Shown here: positions 33,643 to 42,636 of the stretch, one piece after another
Layout: every line of letters begins with the position of its first letter
Numbering within the stretch: position 1 is the stretch's first letter
DNA from: Neolewinella aquimaris
GTDB taxonomy: Bacteria; Bacteroidota; Bacteroidia; Chitinophagales; Saprospiraceae
Direction: 5' to 3'
DNA length: 64,000 bases
Assembly (NCBI RefSeq): GCF_014197245.1
Contig: NZ_JACIFF010000010.1
Span: 111,595 to 175,594, forward strand
Made by a program: the position numbers and the translations under genes
The notes under the pieces: generated by a model
Seen by the model: the letters and a program-made list of their open reading frames with translations, nothing else
The model's database searches: none
What the model was told of the DNA's origin: nothing

Positions 33643-34407
33643 ATGCAACTCAACCATAAAACCTTCGGGTCCGGGCCGCCGCTCGTCATTTTACACGGGC
33701 TGTTCGGGAATCTCGATAACTGGCAGACGCTGGCGCGCAAGTGGGCCGAGCACTTTACCGTGGTTCTGGTCGACCTACGCAACCACGGCCGTTCGCCCCA
33801 CGCCGACGAGATGACCTACCCGCTGATGGCGCATGACGTAGCCGAGTTTTTGGAGGGGCAGGGTATCGATGCGTGTTACATGCTGGGCCACAGTATGGGG
33901 GGGAAAGTAGCGATGCAGGCTGCACTGTCTTACCCTACCTTGGTCACTAAACTGGTGGTGGTGGATATGGCGCCCCGGCAGTACGGACACGGTCATGCCG
34001 ATGTGTTTGCAGCCCTACATGCGCTCGATCCGGCGACCCTCGAGGACCGGCGCGATGCGGACGAACGGATGAAGCCCCATATGGAAGATGCGGGGGTGAG
34101 GATGTTCCTGCTGAAGAACCTGGCCCGTGCCGACGAGGCCGGCTTCCGCTGGCGGATGAACCTGGCCGTGCTCGACCGGGACTACGAGAACCTGATCGCA
34201 CCGGTTGGGACGATGGGGCAAAGCTTTACCGGGCCGGCCCTCTTCATCCGTGGGGGGAAGAGCGGCTACGTAACCGACGACGACTGGCCGGGCATTCTGG
34301 ACTTCTTTCCGGGGGCCAAACTGGCGACGGTGGAGGGAGCAGGCCACTGGGTGCACGCAGAACGGCCCCGGGAGTTAGAGGAACTGGTGCGTGGCTTTCT
34401 TAAGTAG
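33643..34407 (+). CDS. Alpha/beta hydrolase, YbfF-like esterase
   Basis: A 254-residue cytosolic hydrolase with HGLFGNLDNWQTLARK, the nucleophile elbow LGHSMGGKVAM, acid in RGGKSGYVTDDD and the His in GAGHWVHAERP. HGLFG plus overall size matches the YbfF/acyl-CoA esterase-like group. The ATG at 33643 (MQLNHKTFGSGPP) fits the family start better than the upstream ATG at 33622. Its TAG stop is part of the left arm of a GC-rich hairpin that follows. Confidence 0.9.
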   Translation: MQLNHKTFGSGPPLVILHGLFGNLDNWQTLARKWAEHFTVVLVDLRNHGRSPHADEMTYPLMAHDVAEFLEGQGIDACYMLGHSMGGKVAMQAALSYPTLVTKLVVVDMAPRQYGHGHADVFAALHALDPATLEDRRDADERMKPHMEDAGVRMFLLKNLARADEAGFRWRMNLAVLDRDYENLIAPVGTMGQSFTGPALFIRGGKSGYVTDDDWPGILDFFPGAKLATVEGAGHWVHAERPRELEELVRGFLK

Positions 34408-34437
34408 CGGCAGCGTGGCGACCGAAGTCGCCGCTAC
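34404..34437. repeat. Nested hairpin overlapping the esterase stop codon
   Basis: GTAGCGGC (34404-34411) can pair with GCCGCTAC near 34430-34437, and inside it GGCGAC pairs with GTCGCC around CGAA. The TAG stop is in the left arm. It resembles the GC palindromes of family C. Confidence 0.55.
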
Positions 34438-34449
34438 GTGTTAATCCCG

Positions 34450-34457
34450 TAACTTGG
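34450..34457 (+). promoter_or_regulatory. Possible -7 promoter box TAACTTGG upstream of batC
   Basis: Seven of eight positions match TAnnTTTG; it ends seven bases before the ATG at 34464, so the transcript would be nearly leaderless. Confidence 0.4.
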
Positions 34458-34463
34458 CCCCCG

Positions 34464-35249
34464 ATGCGTCACCGTATTTACCTTGCTCTTCTCGTAGTGC
34501 TCTGCTCCTGCGCACCCGCCCTAATGGAAAGCCTGAACGGCCAGTCCAGCCACCGGGCCCTGCGCCGGGGAGACCAGGCATACCGGGATAAAAACTATAC
34601 TCAGGCCGAGAAAGAATACAGCGCCGCGATCGGCGAGGAGAACAGTGCGAAGGGCAACTATAACCTCGGCAACGCCCTCTACGAAAACGGGGAATACGCC
34701 GAGGCCGCCAAACGCTACGAGGAAGCTGCCGGTCTGGCCGACGACCCCGACGTGCGCTCCCGCGCTTACCGCAACCTGGGCGACAGCTACTACCGCCAGG
34801 AAGATTACCAGCAAGCCGTGGAGGCGTACAAACAAAGCCTGCGGATCAACCCCGACGATCAGGAAACGAAGTACAACCTCACCAAGGCGATCCGGGAGGT
34901 GCAACAACAACAGCAACAGCAGCAACAGGACCAAGACCAGGAGGGTCAGGAACAGGAGCAGGACGGACAGCAACAACAGCAGCAGCAACAGGACGGGGAG
35001 GGGAGCGAAGGCGGGCAGCAACAACCCAGCGACCAACCGCCGCAGGACGGGGAACCGCAGGAGCAAACGGGGGAAGAAACCCGCAACGAAAGTGGTGGCC
35101 AGCCCGATGCGAACCCCGACGGCAATCCGCAAATGAGCCAGGAGGAAGCCGAACGCCAACTCGGGATTGCCGCCGAGGAGGAGAAACGAACCCTCAGTCG
35201 CCTGCGGCAGGGTAACCGGGAGGGCTGTACGGGAAGCAAAGATTGGTGA
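34464..35249 (+). CDS. BatC-like TPR protein with Gln-rich tail
   Basis: A 261-residue protein with a lipoprotein-like signal (LALLVVLCSC), three TPR-type helix pairs (GNYNLGNALYENGEYAEAAKRYEEA, AYRNLGDSYYRQEDYQQAVEAYKQSL, NPDDQETKYNLTKAI) and a long Gln/Glu/Asp-rich low-complexity region (about 150-215). This build and the following gene match BatC of the Bacteroides aerotolerance operon. The C terminus EEEKRTLSRLRQ is typical; the last residues, up to SKDW, are not. BatA and BatB genes are absent upstream, which is unusual. Confidence 0.85.
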   Translation: MRHRIYLALLVVLCSCAPALMESLNGQSSHRALRRGDQAYRDKNYTQAEKEYSAAIGEENSAKGNYNLGNALYENGEYAEAAKRYEEAAGLADDPDVRSRAYRNLGDSYYRQEDYQQAVEAYKQSLRINPDDQETKYNLTKAIREVQQQQQQQQQDQDQEGQEQEQDGQQQQQQQQDGEGSEGGQQQPSDQPPQDGEPQEQTGEETRNESGGQPDANPDGNPQMSQEEAERQLGIAAEEEKRTLSRLRQGNREGCTGSKDW

Positions 35250-36979
35250 TGAGGGGGAAGCTGTTGACCATACCGCTGTTGCTGTGGCTTGCCGTGCTGG
35301 GTGCCCAACACCAGGACATCACCTTCACCGCGGAGCTGAGCAAGGAGCGGATGCTGCTCAACAGTACCGTGGCGTACAACCTGACCTTGCGCAATGCCCA
35401 GGGAGAGCAACTTACTCCTCCCGACTTCAGCGACTTCGAGGTACTGCAGGGGCCGAACCGCTCCATCGGCACGACCATCCTGAACGGGGTGGCAACGAGC
35501 CAGATGACCTTTTCGTGGATGCTGCAACCGAAGCGGACGGGTACGCTCACCGTGGGTCCGGCGACCGTTCGGGCTGCCGGGCGAACCTACCGGGCCAACG
35601 CCGAAAAGGTAGTGGTGCTGGAGGCCGATGCCGACGCCATCGGTGCGGCACCGGAGAATTTCTTGCGCGCCGAAGTGTCCACCGACCGCGCCTACGTAGG
35701 GCAGCAGATCATACTGAACCTCAACCTTTACGCATCGGTCAATCCCATCTCCCGCAATATGGTGCGGGAGCCGGACCTGGACGGCTTCTTCGCCCGGCCC
35801 CGCCGCCGCTTCGATGCCGCCCCGGCAAACGTGATCGAGAACGGGCGCGAATACCAACGCCGGACGCTCGCCAGTCTGGCCCTTTTCCCCATCAAGAGCG
35901 GTACCCTCGCCATCGATCCTTACCGCATGGTCATCGGTGCCGTGCGGATGCGCAGCAACAGCAGTTTTTCCCGCCGCTTCACGGAGCAAATTCCCGTGAA
36001 CTCCGATACGGTGTACATCGAGGTAAGCGAGCTCCCGCAACCCCGGCCGACCGACTTCAGTGGTGGGGTGGGCTCCTACCAGGTCGACGTACAGCTCGAC
36101 CGCAACAAGATGACGACCGACGATGCCCTCCAGATCGTAATGCAGGTAACGGGGCAGGGTGACGTGCAGCGACTGGAGGCACCCGTACCCGTTGACGGAC
36201 AGAACTGGAACATTTACGACCCACGAGTAACGCGGGAGGAATTCCTGGACAGCCCCTCGGGAATGTTCGGCCGCAAGACCTTCGAGTACCAGCTGGTACC
36301 AAAGCGGGGCGGTACGTTCGAAATTGCCCCCACGCTGACGTACTTTGATACCGACAGCCAGCAGTACGTGTCCCTTACTCCCAAGACCTTTACCGTAGCG
36401 GTAGAGGGGGGAAGCGGACAGAAAACCTACACCATTGACACGGCTGCCGTAGCGGAGGAAGAAGTCCTCGCCCTGCGCCCCGCCCCGCCCCTAACACCCG
36501 GTCGGCGGTACGACGATGACCCGGCATCCCCGCCGCTCTTCTGGGGGTTGGTGCTCCTGCCGCTGCTGATCGGTGGGGGGGTAATCGGGTTCACCCGTTA
36601 CCGCACTCACCGCGACTCCCGAGATCCGGCGATCGTGCTGCGGGAGCGGGCGGGGCGGGTGGCTGCGGCCCGCCTGCGGGACGCCAAAGTGCATTTAGAA
36701 AAACGGGAGCCGCGCCCCTTTTACGATGCCGTAGAGGGCGCACTGCTTACTTACCTGCGCGACCGTTTTTCCCTGCGCGTGGCCGACCTGAGTCGCGGCA
36801 CTATTCGCCAGGTACTGGCCGAGCGCGGGGCGGATGCCGGACTCACCGAGCGCTACGATCTGCTCCTGGGGCGGTGCGAAATGGCGCTGTATGCGGGGCA
36901 GGATTCAGCCGCTGATCTTGAGGACACCTACGCAACGGCGGTCGAACTAATCACCGAGACGGAGCGGCAACTGAAATGA
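35249..36979 (+). CDS. BatD-like protein
   Basis: A 576-residue membrane-anchored protein: signal peptide (MRGKLLTIPLLLWLAVLGAQ), several Ig-like beta domains (ITFTAELSKERMLLNSTVAYNLTLRN; VSTDRAYVGQQIILNLNLY), a transmembrane helix near residue 430 (FWGLVLLPLLIGGGVIGF) and a cytosolic helical tail (FYDAVEGALLTYLRDRFSLRVADLSRGTIRQVL). This is the BatD layout. The start ATG overlaps the batC TGA stop in TGATG, so translation is coupled. Its end overlaps the DUF6427 gene by four bases (ATGA). It likely forms a periplasmic or membrane complex with BatC; function is not established. Confidence 0.9.
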   Translation: MRGKLLTIPLLLWLAVLGAQHQDITFTAELSKERMLLNSTVAYNLTLRNAQGEQLTPPDFSDFEVLQGPNRSIGTTILNGVATSQMTFSWMLQPKRTGTLTVGPATVRAAGRTYRANAEKVVVLEADADAIGAAPENFLRAEVSTDRAYVGQQIILNLNLYASVNPISRNMVREPDLDGFFARPRRRFDAAPANVIENGREYQRRTLASLALFPIKSGTLAIDPYRMVIGAVRMRSNSSFSRRFTEQIPVNSDTVYIEVSELPQPRPTDFSGGVGSYQVDVQLDRNKMTTDDALQIVMQVTGQGDVQRLEAPVPVDGQNWNIYDPRVTREEFLDSPSGMFGRKTFEYQLVPKRGGTFEIAPTLTYFDTDSQQYVSLTPKTFTVAVEGGSGQKTYTIDTAAVAEEEVLALRPAPPLTPGRRYDDDPASPPLFWGLVLLPLLIGGGVIGFTRYRTHRDSRDPAIVLRERAGRVAAARLRDAKVHLEKREPRPFYDAVEGALLTYLRDRFSLRVADLSRGTIRQVLAERGADAGLTERYDLLLGRCEMALYAGQDSAADLEDTYATAVELITETERQLK

Positions 36980-37956
36980 TGTTATCTCTCTTTCGTACGA
37001 ACCAATCTTACGCGAGCCTGCTGCTGTTCGTCTACGCGCTGGTGCTGCAATTGCCCCTTTTCGTTCTGGGGGGTGAGCCGGTGGAGAGCGGGCCGGACAG
37101 CTACTACGGTGGCTTGCTGCGGACCGTGGTGGGAACCGGTGGTTTGCTGCCGATACTCGTTCCGCCCTTGCTGATTGCGGTGACGGGGATTGTGGCGAAC
37201 AACTTTGCGGATCGATTCAGAATTTCCCGTACGGTGACTCAGTTTCCCGGCGTGTGTGTGGTGCTGTTGTGGGGGCTTTCTCCGGCATTTCACTACTTCG
37301 ATCCTCTGCAATTCAGTCACTTATTTCTGATGCTGGCCGTGGGGAGTCTGGGCGGTACGTACAAAGGAAGGGCCAACGAGGTGGCGCGGTTCAATGCCGG
37401 ATTCTGGCTGGGGCTGGCTTCCCTCCTGCATCCGAGTTACCTGATTTTCATTCTTGCCTTTATCGTGGGCATCAGCATCTTGGGTACGACCAACCTGCGC
37501 ACCATTTCTCAGTTGCTGGTCGGCACCTTACTCGCCTATGTTCTGGCGGCCACAACGGCTTACCTGATCGGCGACCTTCGGGTATTTTACGAAAGCCAGC
37601 TGGCGGGCTTCAACTTCGGGCGGGTGGTGCCCGCCGGCCCGTATGATCTTTTGGGAGCCGGTATGCTGGTCCTGCCCCTTTTGATCGTGGTTATGACCAG
37701 CAACCGATCGCGCCTGATGCTGAACATCGAGGGCAGCAAAAACGTGTCGTTTCTGTACTGGGTACTGCTGTTTTCCCTTCCGGTAGCGGTTTGCGCGGTG
37801 GGGTTGCGGGTGGCCGATGTTCAGGTCGTGGTACCGCCGTTGGGCTTGTTGCTGGGACTTTGGATAGGCAGGCAGCCCCCGGCACGGGCCGAGTTTTATC
37901 ACCTTTTATATTTTGCCGCGGCGCTGATCTTACTTACCGTGGCGATAACCGATTAA
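36976..37956 (+). CDS. DUF6427-like multi-pass membrane protein
   Basis: A 326-residue protein with about nine hydrophobic helices, starting MMLSLFRTNQSYASLLLFVYALVLQLP. The FRTNQ...LLLxYALxLxLP start and the motif NAGFWLGLASLLHPSYLIFI are typical of a Bacteroidota family of unknown function that often carries a mistaken carotene-monooxygenase name. Translation is coupled to batD by ATGA. It sits 12 bases upstream of mscL. Confidence 0.8.
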   Translation: MMLSLFRTNQSYASLLLFVYALVLQLPLFVLGGEPVESGPDSYYGGLLRTVVGTGGLLPILVPPLLIAVTGIVANNFADRFRISRTVTQFPGVCVVLLWGLSPAFHYFDPLQFSHLFLMLAVGSLGGTYKGRANEVARFNAGFWLGLASLLHPSYLIFILAFIVGISILGTTNLRTISQLLVGTLLAYVLAATTAYLIGDLRVFYESQLAGFNFGRVVPAGPYDLLGAGMLVLPLLIVVMTSNRSRLMLNIEGSKNVSFLYWVLLFSLPVAVCAVGLRVADVQVVVPPLGLLLGLWIGRQPPARAEFYHLLYFAAALILLTVAITD

Positions 37957-37968
37957 TTAGCGCTTTAC

Positions 37969-38427
37969 ATGGCTGGACTTTTTCAAGAATTCAAGAAGTT
38001 TGCCGTCAAGGGTAACATGATCGACCTGGCGGTCGGGGTAGTCATCGGGGCGGCCTTCAATAAGATCGTCGACGTACTGGTAAAACAGATCATCACTCCG
38101 CCCCTCGGTTACCTCACCGCGGGTATTGAGTTGGCCGACCTACAGTGGGTACTTAAGGAGCCGGTCACGAACGATGCCGGTGAGGTGGTCGATCCGGGTG
38201 CCGTGATCGGCTACGGGCTTTTTCTGGAGGCCATGATCGATTTTCTCATCATCGCCTTTACGCTATTCGTCGTGATTCGGTTCATCAACTCCCTCCGCGA
38301 CAAGGCCGAAGATACAGGGAACAAAACCGTACCGACGCCTAAGGATATTCAGTTGCTGACCGACATCAAGGAAGAAATGATGAAGATGAACGGGTCGGTC
38401 CCAGCATCAGAGCGGCCCCCAGCCTGA
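37969..38427 (+). CDS. mscL: Large-conductance mechanosensitive channel
   Basis: A 152-residue channel subunit: amphipathic N-terminal helix (MAGLFQEFKKFAVKGN), TM1 with MIDLAVGVVIGAAFNKIVDVLV, a periplasmic loop, TM2 (FLIIAFTLFVVIRFINSL) and a charged cytoplasmic helix. Slightly longer than the E. coli protein, mainly in the C-terminal tail. It gates at near-lytic tension. Its last 62 bases overlap the 3' end of the convergent DUF5723 gene. Confidence 0.96.
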   Translation: MAGLFQEFKKFAVKGNMIDLAVGVVIGAAFNKIVDVLVKQIITPPLGYLTAGIELADLQWVLKEPVTNDAGEVVDPGAVIGYGLFLEAMIDFLIIAFTLFVVIRFINSLRDKAEDTGNKTVPTPKDIQLLTDIKEEMMKMNGSVPASERPPA

Positions 38428-39736
38428 TTCCCGCCAGGGCGCTGTTGCCGGTAGAGATCAGGGTAATGAATTTATCGGAAGATGCGAAGAGCCTGAAGCG
38501 CCCCGGACTGGCGTAAAGGTGTAGACCGATATTGGTGCGTATGCCCGTTCGGTGATTGAGGTTGACGCCCAGACGGAGCCAGTCCAGTACCGTGTACCGG
38601 CCCACCAGTGCGAAAGCGGGGACGGTGTCGCCCAGCCGGTTTTCGAGCACCACCATGGCTCCGGCCGTAAAGCGGTCCGTCACGTCGTATTCACCCCCCA
38701 GGTAGTACGATGCGCCGATCTCGGAACGGTAAGCCGTGCCGGTTTGCTCCGGTTCAAACGTCAGGGTGAGGCTATCGACCGCCTCTTCGAAGGAGACGGA
38801 ATCGCGCAGGAGGTCGTTCAGTAAATCAAGCCCGCTGAAGGTTCGGCTACCACGAAAGCGTAGGCCGGTGATGTTCTCCTGCCAGTCGATCGCGGCCCCC
38901 AGGTCGGTGGCGGATGCGTTGAGCCGCAACCGGTCGAGGTTGACCGCTACACCAAGGTCGAAGGCCATTCCGTTATTGGAAGTAAATAGATCTTCGGAAT
39001 GAAGCCGGCTGGGGTTGTAGATCAGTCCGATACGATTAAGTTGTTCGTAGCTGATGGCGCGGACGGTATTTAGCGCCAGGTCCTGCTCCAGGGTTAAGCC
39101 GAAGTTGGCTGCGTCCGTTGTGAGGTCGAGGCTGCTGCCTTCGCCGATCTGGATACTCGAGACTCCGGCCAGGTACTTCACCCTACCCGCGATGGCCACC
39201 TTGTCGGATACGGCGTAGCTCAATCCCAGACCAAGCTCCTGAAAACTCACCACTTCTCCGCGGGGCGCGATGTCTACCGTCCTGCCGATGAAGGGCACAT
39301 TTCCAAGGGCGAACAGGTCGACGAGCGATTTGGGGTAAGCCGCGTCGCCCTGAACCCGCAGGCGGTGGTACCCACTCAGACCAAATCGGCCGGTCCGTAC
39401 GGCCAGTCCCAGCGTCTCGATGGAGTACACGTCCTGTACACCGTTTTCCTCGTTGGCGAGGAGCGACCAGGAATCGAGTTGGAGAATGCGTTGTCCGTTT
39501 TCCCGGGCGAAGATGTCTCGATACTGTAAGTTTTCCAGCCGTAGGTCGTTCGCTAGACCGGGGAGGCCTACCGTCGTGCCCGTGGGCAGAAAATGTACCA
39601 TGGCCGGGTTGTGGTAGGTCGACTGCCAGCTGCCCGAAAGTAGGGGAGCGGTGAGGTTCTGTGCGTGCAGTACACTTGCGGATAAGACCAGCAGAGCCAC
39701 CAGGGTACTTCCGGAGAGGTAGAATGATCGTCCCAT
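38366..39736 (-). CDS. DUF5723-like outer membrane protein
   Basis: A 456-residue exported protein (signal MGRSFYLSGSTLVALLVLSASVLHAQ) that looks like a PorV/DUF5723-type barrel: YHNPAMVHFLPTGTTVGLPGL near the start, then many amphipathic strands (LGLGLSYAVSDKVAIAGRVKYLAG; EIGASYYLGGEYDVTDRFTAG; LGVNLNHRTGIRTNIGLHLYA). It is three bases downstream of the lipoprotein gene, so the two are an operon. Function is unknown. Its 3' end overlaps mscL by 62 bases, which could allow antisense effects. Confidence 0.82.
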   Translation of the reverse strand: MGRSFYLSGSTLVALLVLSASVLHAQNLTAPLLSGSWQSTYHNPAMVHFLPTGTTVGLPGLANDLRLENLQYRDIFARENGQRILQLDSWSLLANEENGVQDVYSIETLGLAVRTGRFGLSGYHRLRVQGDAAYPKSLVDLFALGNVPFIGRTVDIAPRGEVVSFQELGLGLSYAVSDKVAIAGRVKYLAGVSSIQIGEGSSLDLTTDAANFGLTLEQDLALNTVRAISYEQLNRIGLIYNPSRLHSEDLFTSNNGMAFDLGVAVNLDRLRLNASATDLGAAIDWQENITGLRFRGSRTFSGLDLLNDLLRDSVSFEEAVDSLTLTFEPEQTGTAYRSEIGASYYLGGEYDVTDRFTAGAMVVLENRLGDTVPAFALVGRYTVLDWLRLGVNLNHRTGIRTNIGLHLYASPGRFRLFASSDKFITLISTGNSALAGIRLGAALMLGPTRSSSSFLP

Positions 39737-39739
39737 GAG

Positions 39740-41281
39740 CTATTGGTTGTTTACGGTCAGCCGGGCCCCGATGCGCACCCGGAGCTCCTGTTCGTTGGTG
39801 ACTCGGACGTTCTCGGTGCCGTTGTCGGTCGTCGCAAATGTGGTGTTGAGGAGCAATCGGTTCGCGCGGCGTAGTTGTTCCAGTTGCGCTCCGGTAAACG
39901 TCACGTCGCTGGTGGTTTGTTTTACTTCGGTAGAATTTCCCCCGGCATCCACCGCACTGGCCTCGACGACGAGTAGCTCACCATCGGTAAGGTCCGCGAG
40001 GGCGTTGCCCAGAGAATCGACGAAGATGCCGGTGAGTGAAAGGTCAAAGGGCAGTTCGTTGTCGGTGGTAATGCGAAAGGAAACTTCCGTCACCTCACCG
40101 TAGCTCTCACCCAGGTTGATGGGGAAGGTGTCGCGAACCTGAAAGTCCCGCGCTGATCCGTACAGCGGTAGTTCCACGTCCAGGGTAGCTGAGTAGGTAC
40201 TGGTGTCAGCAAGGTAGCCCACTACGTCGGGGTCGGCATCAGGGTTCAGGAGGGCACCGATGCGGTAGTGGAGGGCTACGGGTTTCGTGCCCAGCAATTG
40301 GAGTACGTTGCTGTTGTTTTTGTCGACCAGATAGGTGGTGTAGGCATTGCCACCCTCCGTTCTGGGATAATTGAAGGGGAAGCCATCGGTCACCACCTCA
40401 CCGGTGACCTCTACGCGTTCGCCGTCGGCCGTGATGATGTACAGCTCATCTACCACAGCACGGGAGGGTATTCCGAAGCCGTTGCGCACATTGATGCGGA
40501 TCAGCGGGTCAACAAAGGCGACCTCTCCGCTCAGGTAGTGTTCGAAAAAATCGATCTCCAGTACGTCGCTGATGCCGGGGTAGGGCGACCGGCCGAAGTA
40601 GCCTTCGAGGTACGAAAATTCGAGATTGGTGAGCACGGCGATCGTGTTCTTTGCGGGATCCAGGGGGTTGCCGCCCAGGTCATCGACGGAATATTCGATC
40701 ACCAGCGAATCGGCAGAAAAATCGAATGCGTAACCGGAAATATCCAGTGGGTCATCGGTATTGCTGAGGGTGGGCGGATCACCACTACCGCTGTAGGCGG
40801 GCAGCAGGCCCGTGACGCGCAGTGGCCCTCCGTTGCGGGTGGCGTTCGGAATCCTCAATTCGATTCGCACCGGTTGGTCGTGGATATTGGGCAGGCTGTA
40901 AGTGAATTGTCCACCCTTTACGCGCAGTTCGTCGAGTGCAATCTCACGGGGTAGCGGGAAGGCAAGGGCCTGTCGCCGTTGCGTGATCGACAGGGGGATG
41001 CCCCGTCCCAGCAGTTCCAGTTCCGAGAATACCGATTCACTCGTCACGGCCGGTACCGTATCGGAGTAAATGAAGCGGAGCAGGCCATCGGGGTCGACGG
41101 TCAGTCTCACCCGATCGTCTACCTGCCCCACCAGGTCACCCAGGGTGGTGCGGCTGTCGACCAGTGGTACGGCGTACTCGGCGCGGTGGCGCACCCCGTC
41201 CGGTTGGAGGATGACTTCCAGTCCGTCGGCGCAGCCGGAAAAGAGAGCGCAACAGAGAAAAAGGAGTATAATTTCGCGCAT
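39740..41281 (-). CDS. Hypothetical lipoprotein, 513 aa, beta-rich
   Basis: From the ATG at 41281 the protein starts with a lipoprotein signal (MREIILLFLCCALFSGC, Cys 17). The rest is rich in predicted beta strands with no motif that I recognise. The longer upstream start (41341) would destroy the signal and was not used. Proteins of this kind often precede DUF5723 genes in Bacteroidota, so a joint outer-membrane role with the downstream barrel is plausible but unproven. Confidence 0.75.
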   Translation of the reverse strand: MREIILLFLCCALFSGCADGLEVILQPDGVRHRAEYAVPLVDSRTTLGDLVGQVDDRVRLTVDPDGLLRFIYSDTVPAVTSESVFSELELLGRGIPLSITQRRQALAFPLPREIALDELRVKGGQFTYSLPNIHDQPVRIELRIPNATRNGGPLRVTGLLPAYSGSGDPPTLSNTDDPLDISGYAFDFSADSLVIEYSVDDLGGNPLDPAKNTIAVLTNLEFSYLEGYFGRSPYPGISDVLEIDFFEHYLSGEVAFVDPLIRINVRNGFGIPSRAVVDELYIITADGERVEVTGEVVTDGFPFNYPRTEGGNAYTTYLVDKNNSNVLQLLGTKPVALHYRIGALLNPDADPDVVGYLADTSTYSATLDVELPLYGSARDFQVRDTFPINLGESYGEVTEVSFRITTDNELPFDLSLTGIFVDSLGNALADLTDGELLVVEASAVDAGGNSTEVKQTTSDVTFTGAQLEQLRRANRLLLNTTFATTDNGTENVRVTNEQELRVRIGARLTVNNQ

Positions 41282-41399
41282 ACGCAGGTAGATTCTTTGG
41301 GGTCCCGGGGATTTGGATAATAAGTCGGGTTCGTTTGGCATTCCATTCGGGTGAGGTTACCTTCGATCAAATCACCCGGCCAAACCTTAAACCAGCTTC

Positions 41400-42614
41400 A
41401 TGACCACTGGACGATTCAGCGCACTCCACCTCAGCCACCTGGCCGACCAGGCGGAGCGGTTCATGCTGACCTCCTATGAACGTCTGCCCCGCTCCCTCGT
41501 ATTGCATAACGACAGCTGGGCCTTGTCGCTGGCCGCACATTCGCTGGAAATCGCCCTGCGCCGACCGGGTGTTTCCCCCGATCTGCCCCACCTGGCCCGC
41601 ACCGTCGCCCTACTCGAAGCCTGCCGCTACTGGGGTCCCGGCAGTGAGTTACGGGGCTGGAACGCGGTTGCTCAGGAATTTCGCGACTGGACGGGCCCCG
41701 ACTACCTGAACCTGCAATTAACGCTGACCACCGTTTTGCCGGAGGGCAGTTCCGGCCTGCGTGCCGAAGTAGCCGACGTGCTCTACGATGCCCAACTGGC
41801 CCAGCGACTACTCAGCGGTTCAGAAGGAGCCGAGCTTACCTGGCTAGAAAACCGCTACGCCCTGGATACCGGGCTCGGACCCCGCCGCAGCATGAACCGG
41901 ACCGATGCCCTCTCGCACTACCTCAACGAACTGCGACAGGCACGCTTTCGCGATGGAGAACTGCGCCGGCGCTACCAGCACACCCACAGTGCCGTGCTGC
42001 TGGACCTGCAGAAGCTAGTCGATCGCCTGGAAAAGAAGGAGCCGCGCCGGCCCCTCGAAGAAACGGACGGGGAGAACGTAAGACACAGCCTGAGTGGCAT
42101 CGAGGACGGACCAACGCGGCAGGCGACCCAGACTTATTTCCGCACCGTCTTTCGCAACCTGATCCAGCTCAAGCAGATGGCCGACCAGAAGGCCGCCATC
42201 ATGGTCAGCGTGAATGCCCTGCTGATCGGTGCCCTGATCACTTTTGTGAGCTACCGCAACTGGGCGCAGTCGCGACCCGAAATCCTGCTGCCGGTAGTGA
42301 TTTTTATTGCCTGCGCTCTCGTAAGTCTCGTTTACGCCCTGCTGGCTTCCCGGCCCAATCGCCGACAGGGGGAGGAAGACAACCTGGCCTTTTACGGCAC
42401 GGTGAGCAATCTCGACCGGGAGGAGTTTATCCGACGGATGGAGACCACCCTCCTGGAGCCCGACGCCCTTTACGGCAACTTGCTGAGCGATCTACACGGG
42501 TTGGGCAGCACCATCGACCGCAAGTACGGTCTGTTGCGGATTGCGTACACCATATTTCTGATCGGACTGGCCGTGAGCACCCTGTTGGTTATTGCGATCG
42601 TTTTCTTCCGATAG
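41400..42614 (+). CDS. Pycsar-effector-like (DUF5706) membrane protein with decayed HD-like N domain
   Basis: A 404-residue protein. The C-terminal half matches the Pycsar transmembrane effector domain: QLKQMADQKAAIMVSVNALLIGALITF (TM1), a second helix LLPVVIFIACALVSLVYALLAS (TM2), the loop FYGTVSNLDREEFIRRMETTL and LDALYGNLLSDLHGLGSTIDRKYGLLRIAYTIFLIG (TM3). In related Bacteroidota proteins the N half is an HD phosphohydrolase domain; here the corresponding places read VLHNDSWALSLAAHSLEIA and LLEACRYWG, so the His-Asp doublet is gone. No nucleotide cyclase gene is adjacent. It may be an orphan membrane effector or a housekeeping relative. Confidence 0.8.
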   Translation: MTTGRFSALHLSHLADQAERFMLTSYERLPRSLVLHNDSWALSLAAHSLEIALRRPGVSPDLPHLARTVALLEACRYWGPGSELRGWNAVAQEFRDWTGPDYLNLQLTLTTVLPEGSSGLRAEVADVLYDAQLAQRLLSGSEGAELTWLENRYALDTGLGPRRSMNRTDALSHYLNELRQARFRDGELRRRYQHTHSAVLLDLQKLVDRLEKKEPRRPLEETDGENVRHSLSGIEDGPTRQATQTYFRTVFRNLIQLKQMADQKAAIMVSVNALLIGALITFVSYRNWAQSRPEILLPVVIFIACALVSLVYALLASRPNRRQGEEDNLAFYGTVSNLDREEFIRRMETTLLEPDALYGNLLSDLHGLGSTIDRKYGLLRIAYTIFLIGLAVSTLLVIAIVFFR

Positions 42615-42636
42615 GCATCGCCTTACTAAACGGAGC

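Noticed and set aside
34900..35060. Gln-rich tract as a sequencing or assembly artefact
   Set aside because: BatC proteins normally carry a Gln/Glu-rich C-terminal half, and the frame stays open into the coupled batD start.
34946..36040. Open frame of 364 codons antisense to batC/batD
   Set aside because: Leu- and Cys-rich products arise from the reverse of the Gln-rich tract; no motif, and it opposes two clear genes.
36976..37956. Beta-carotene 15,15'-monooxygenase label for this membrane protein
   Set aside because: The protein is a multi-helix membrane protein with none of the iron-binding His residues of carotenoid oxygenases; the label is a known carry-over error.
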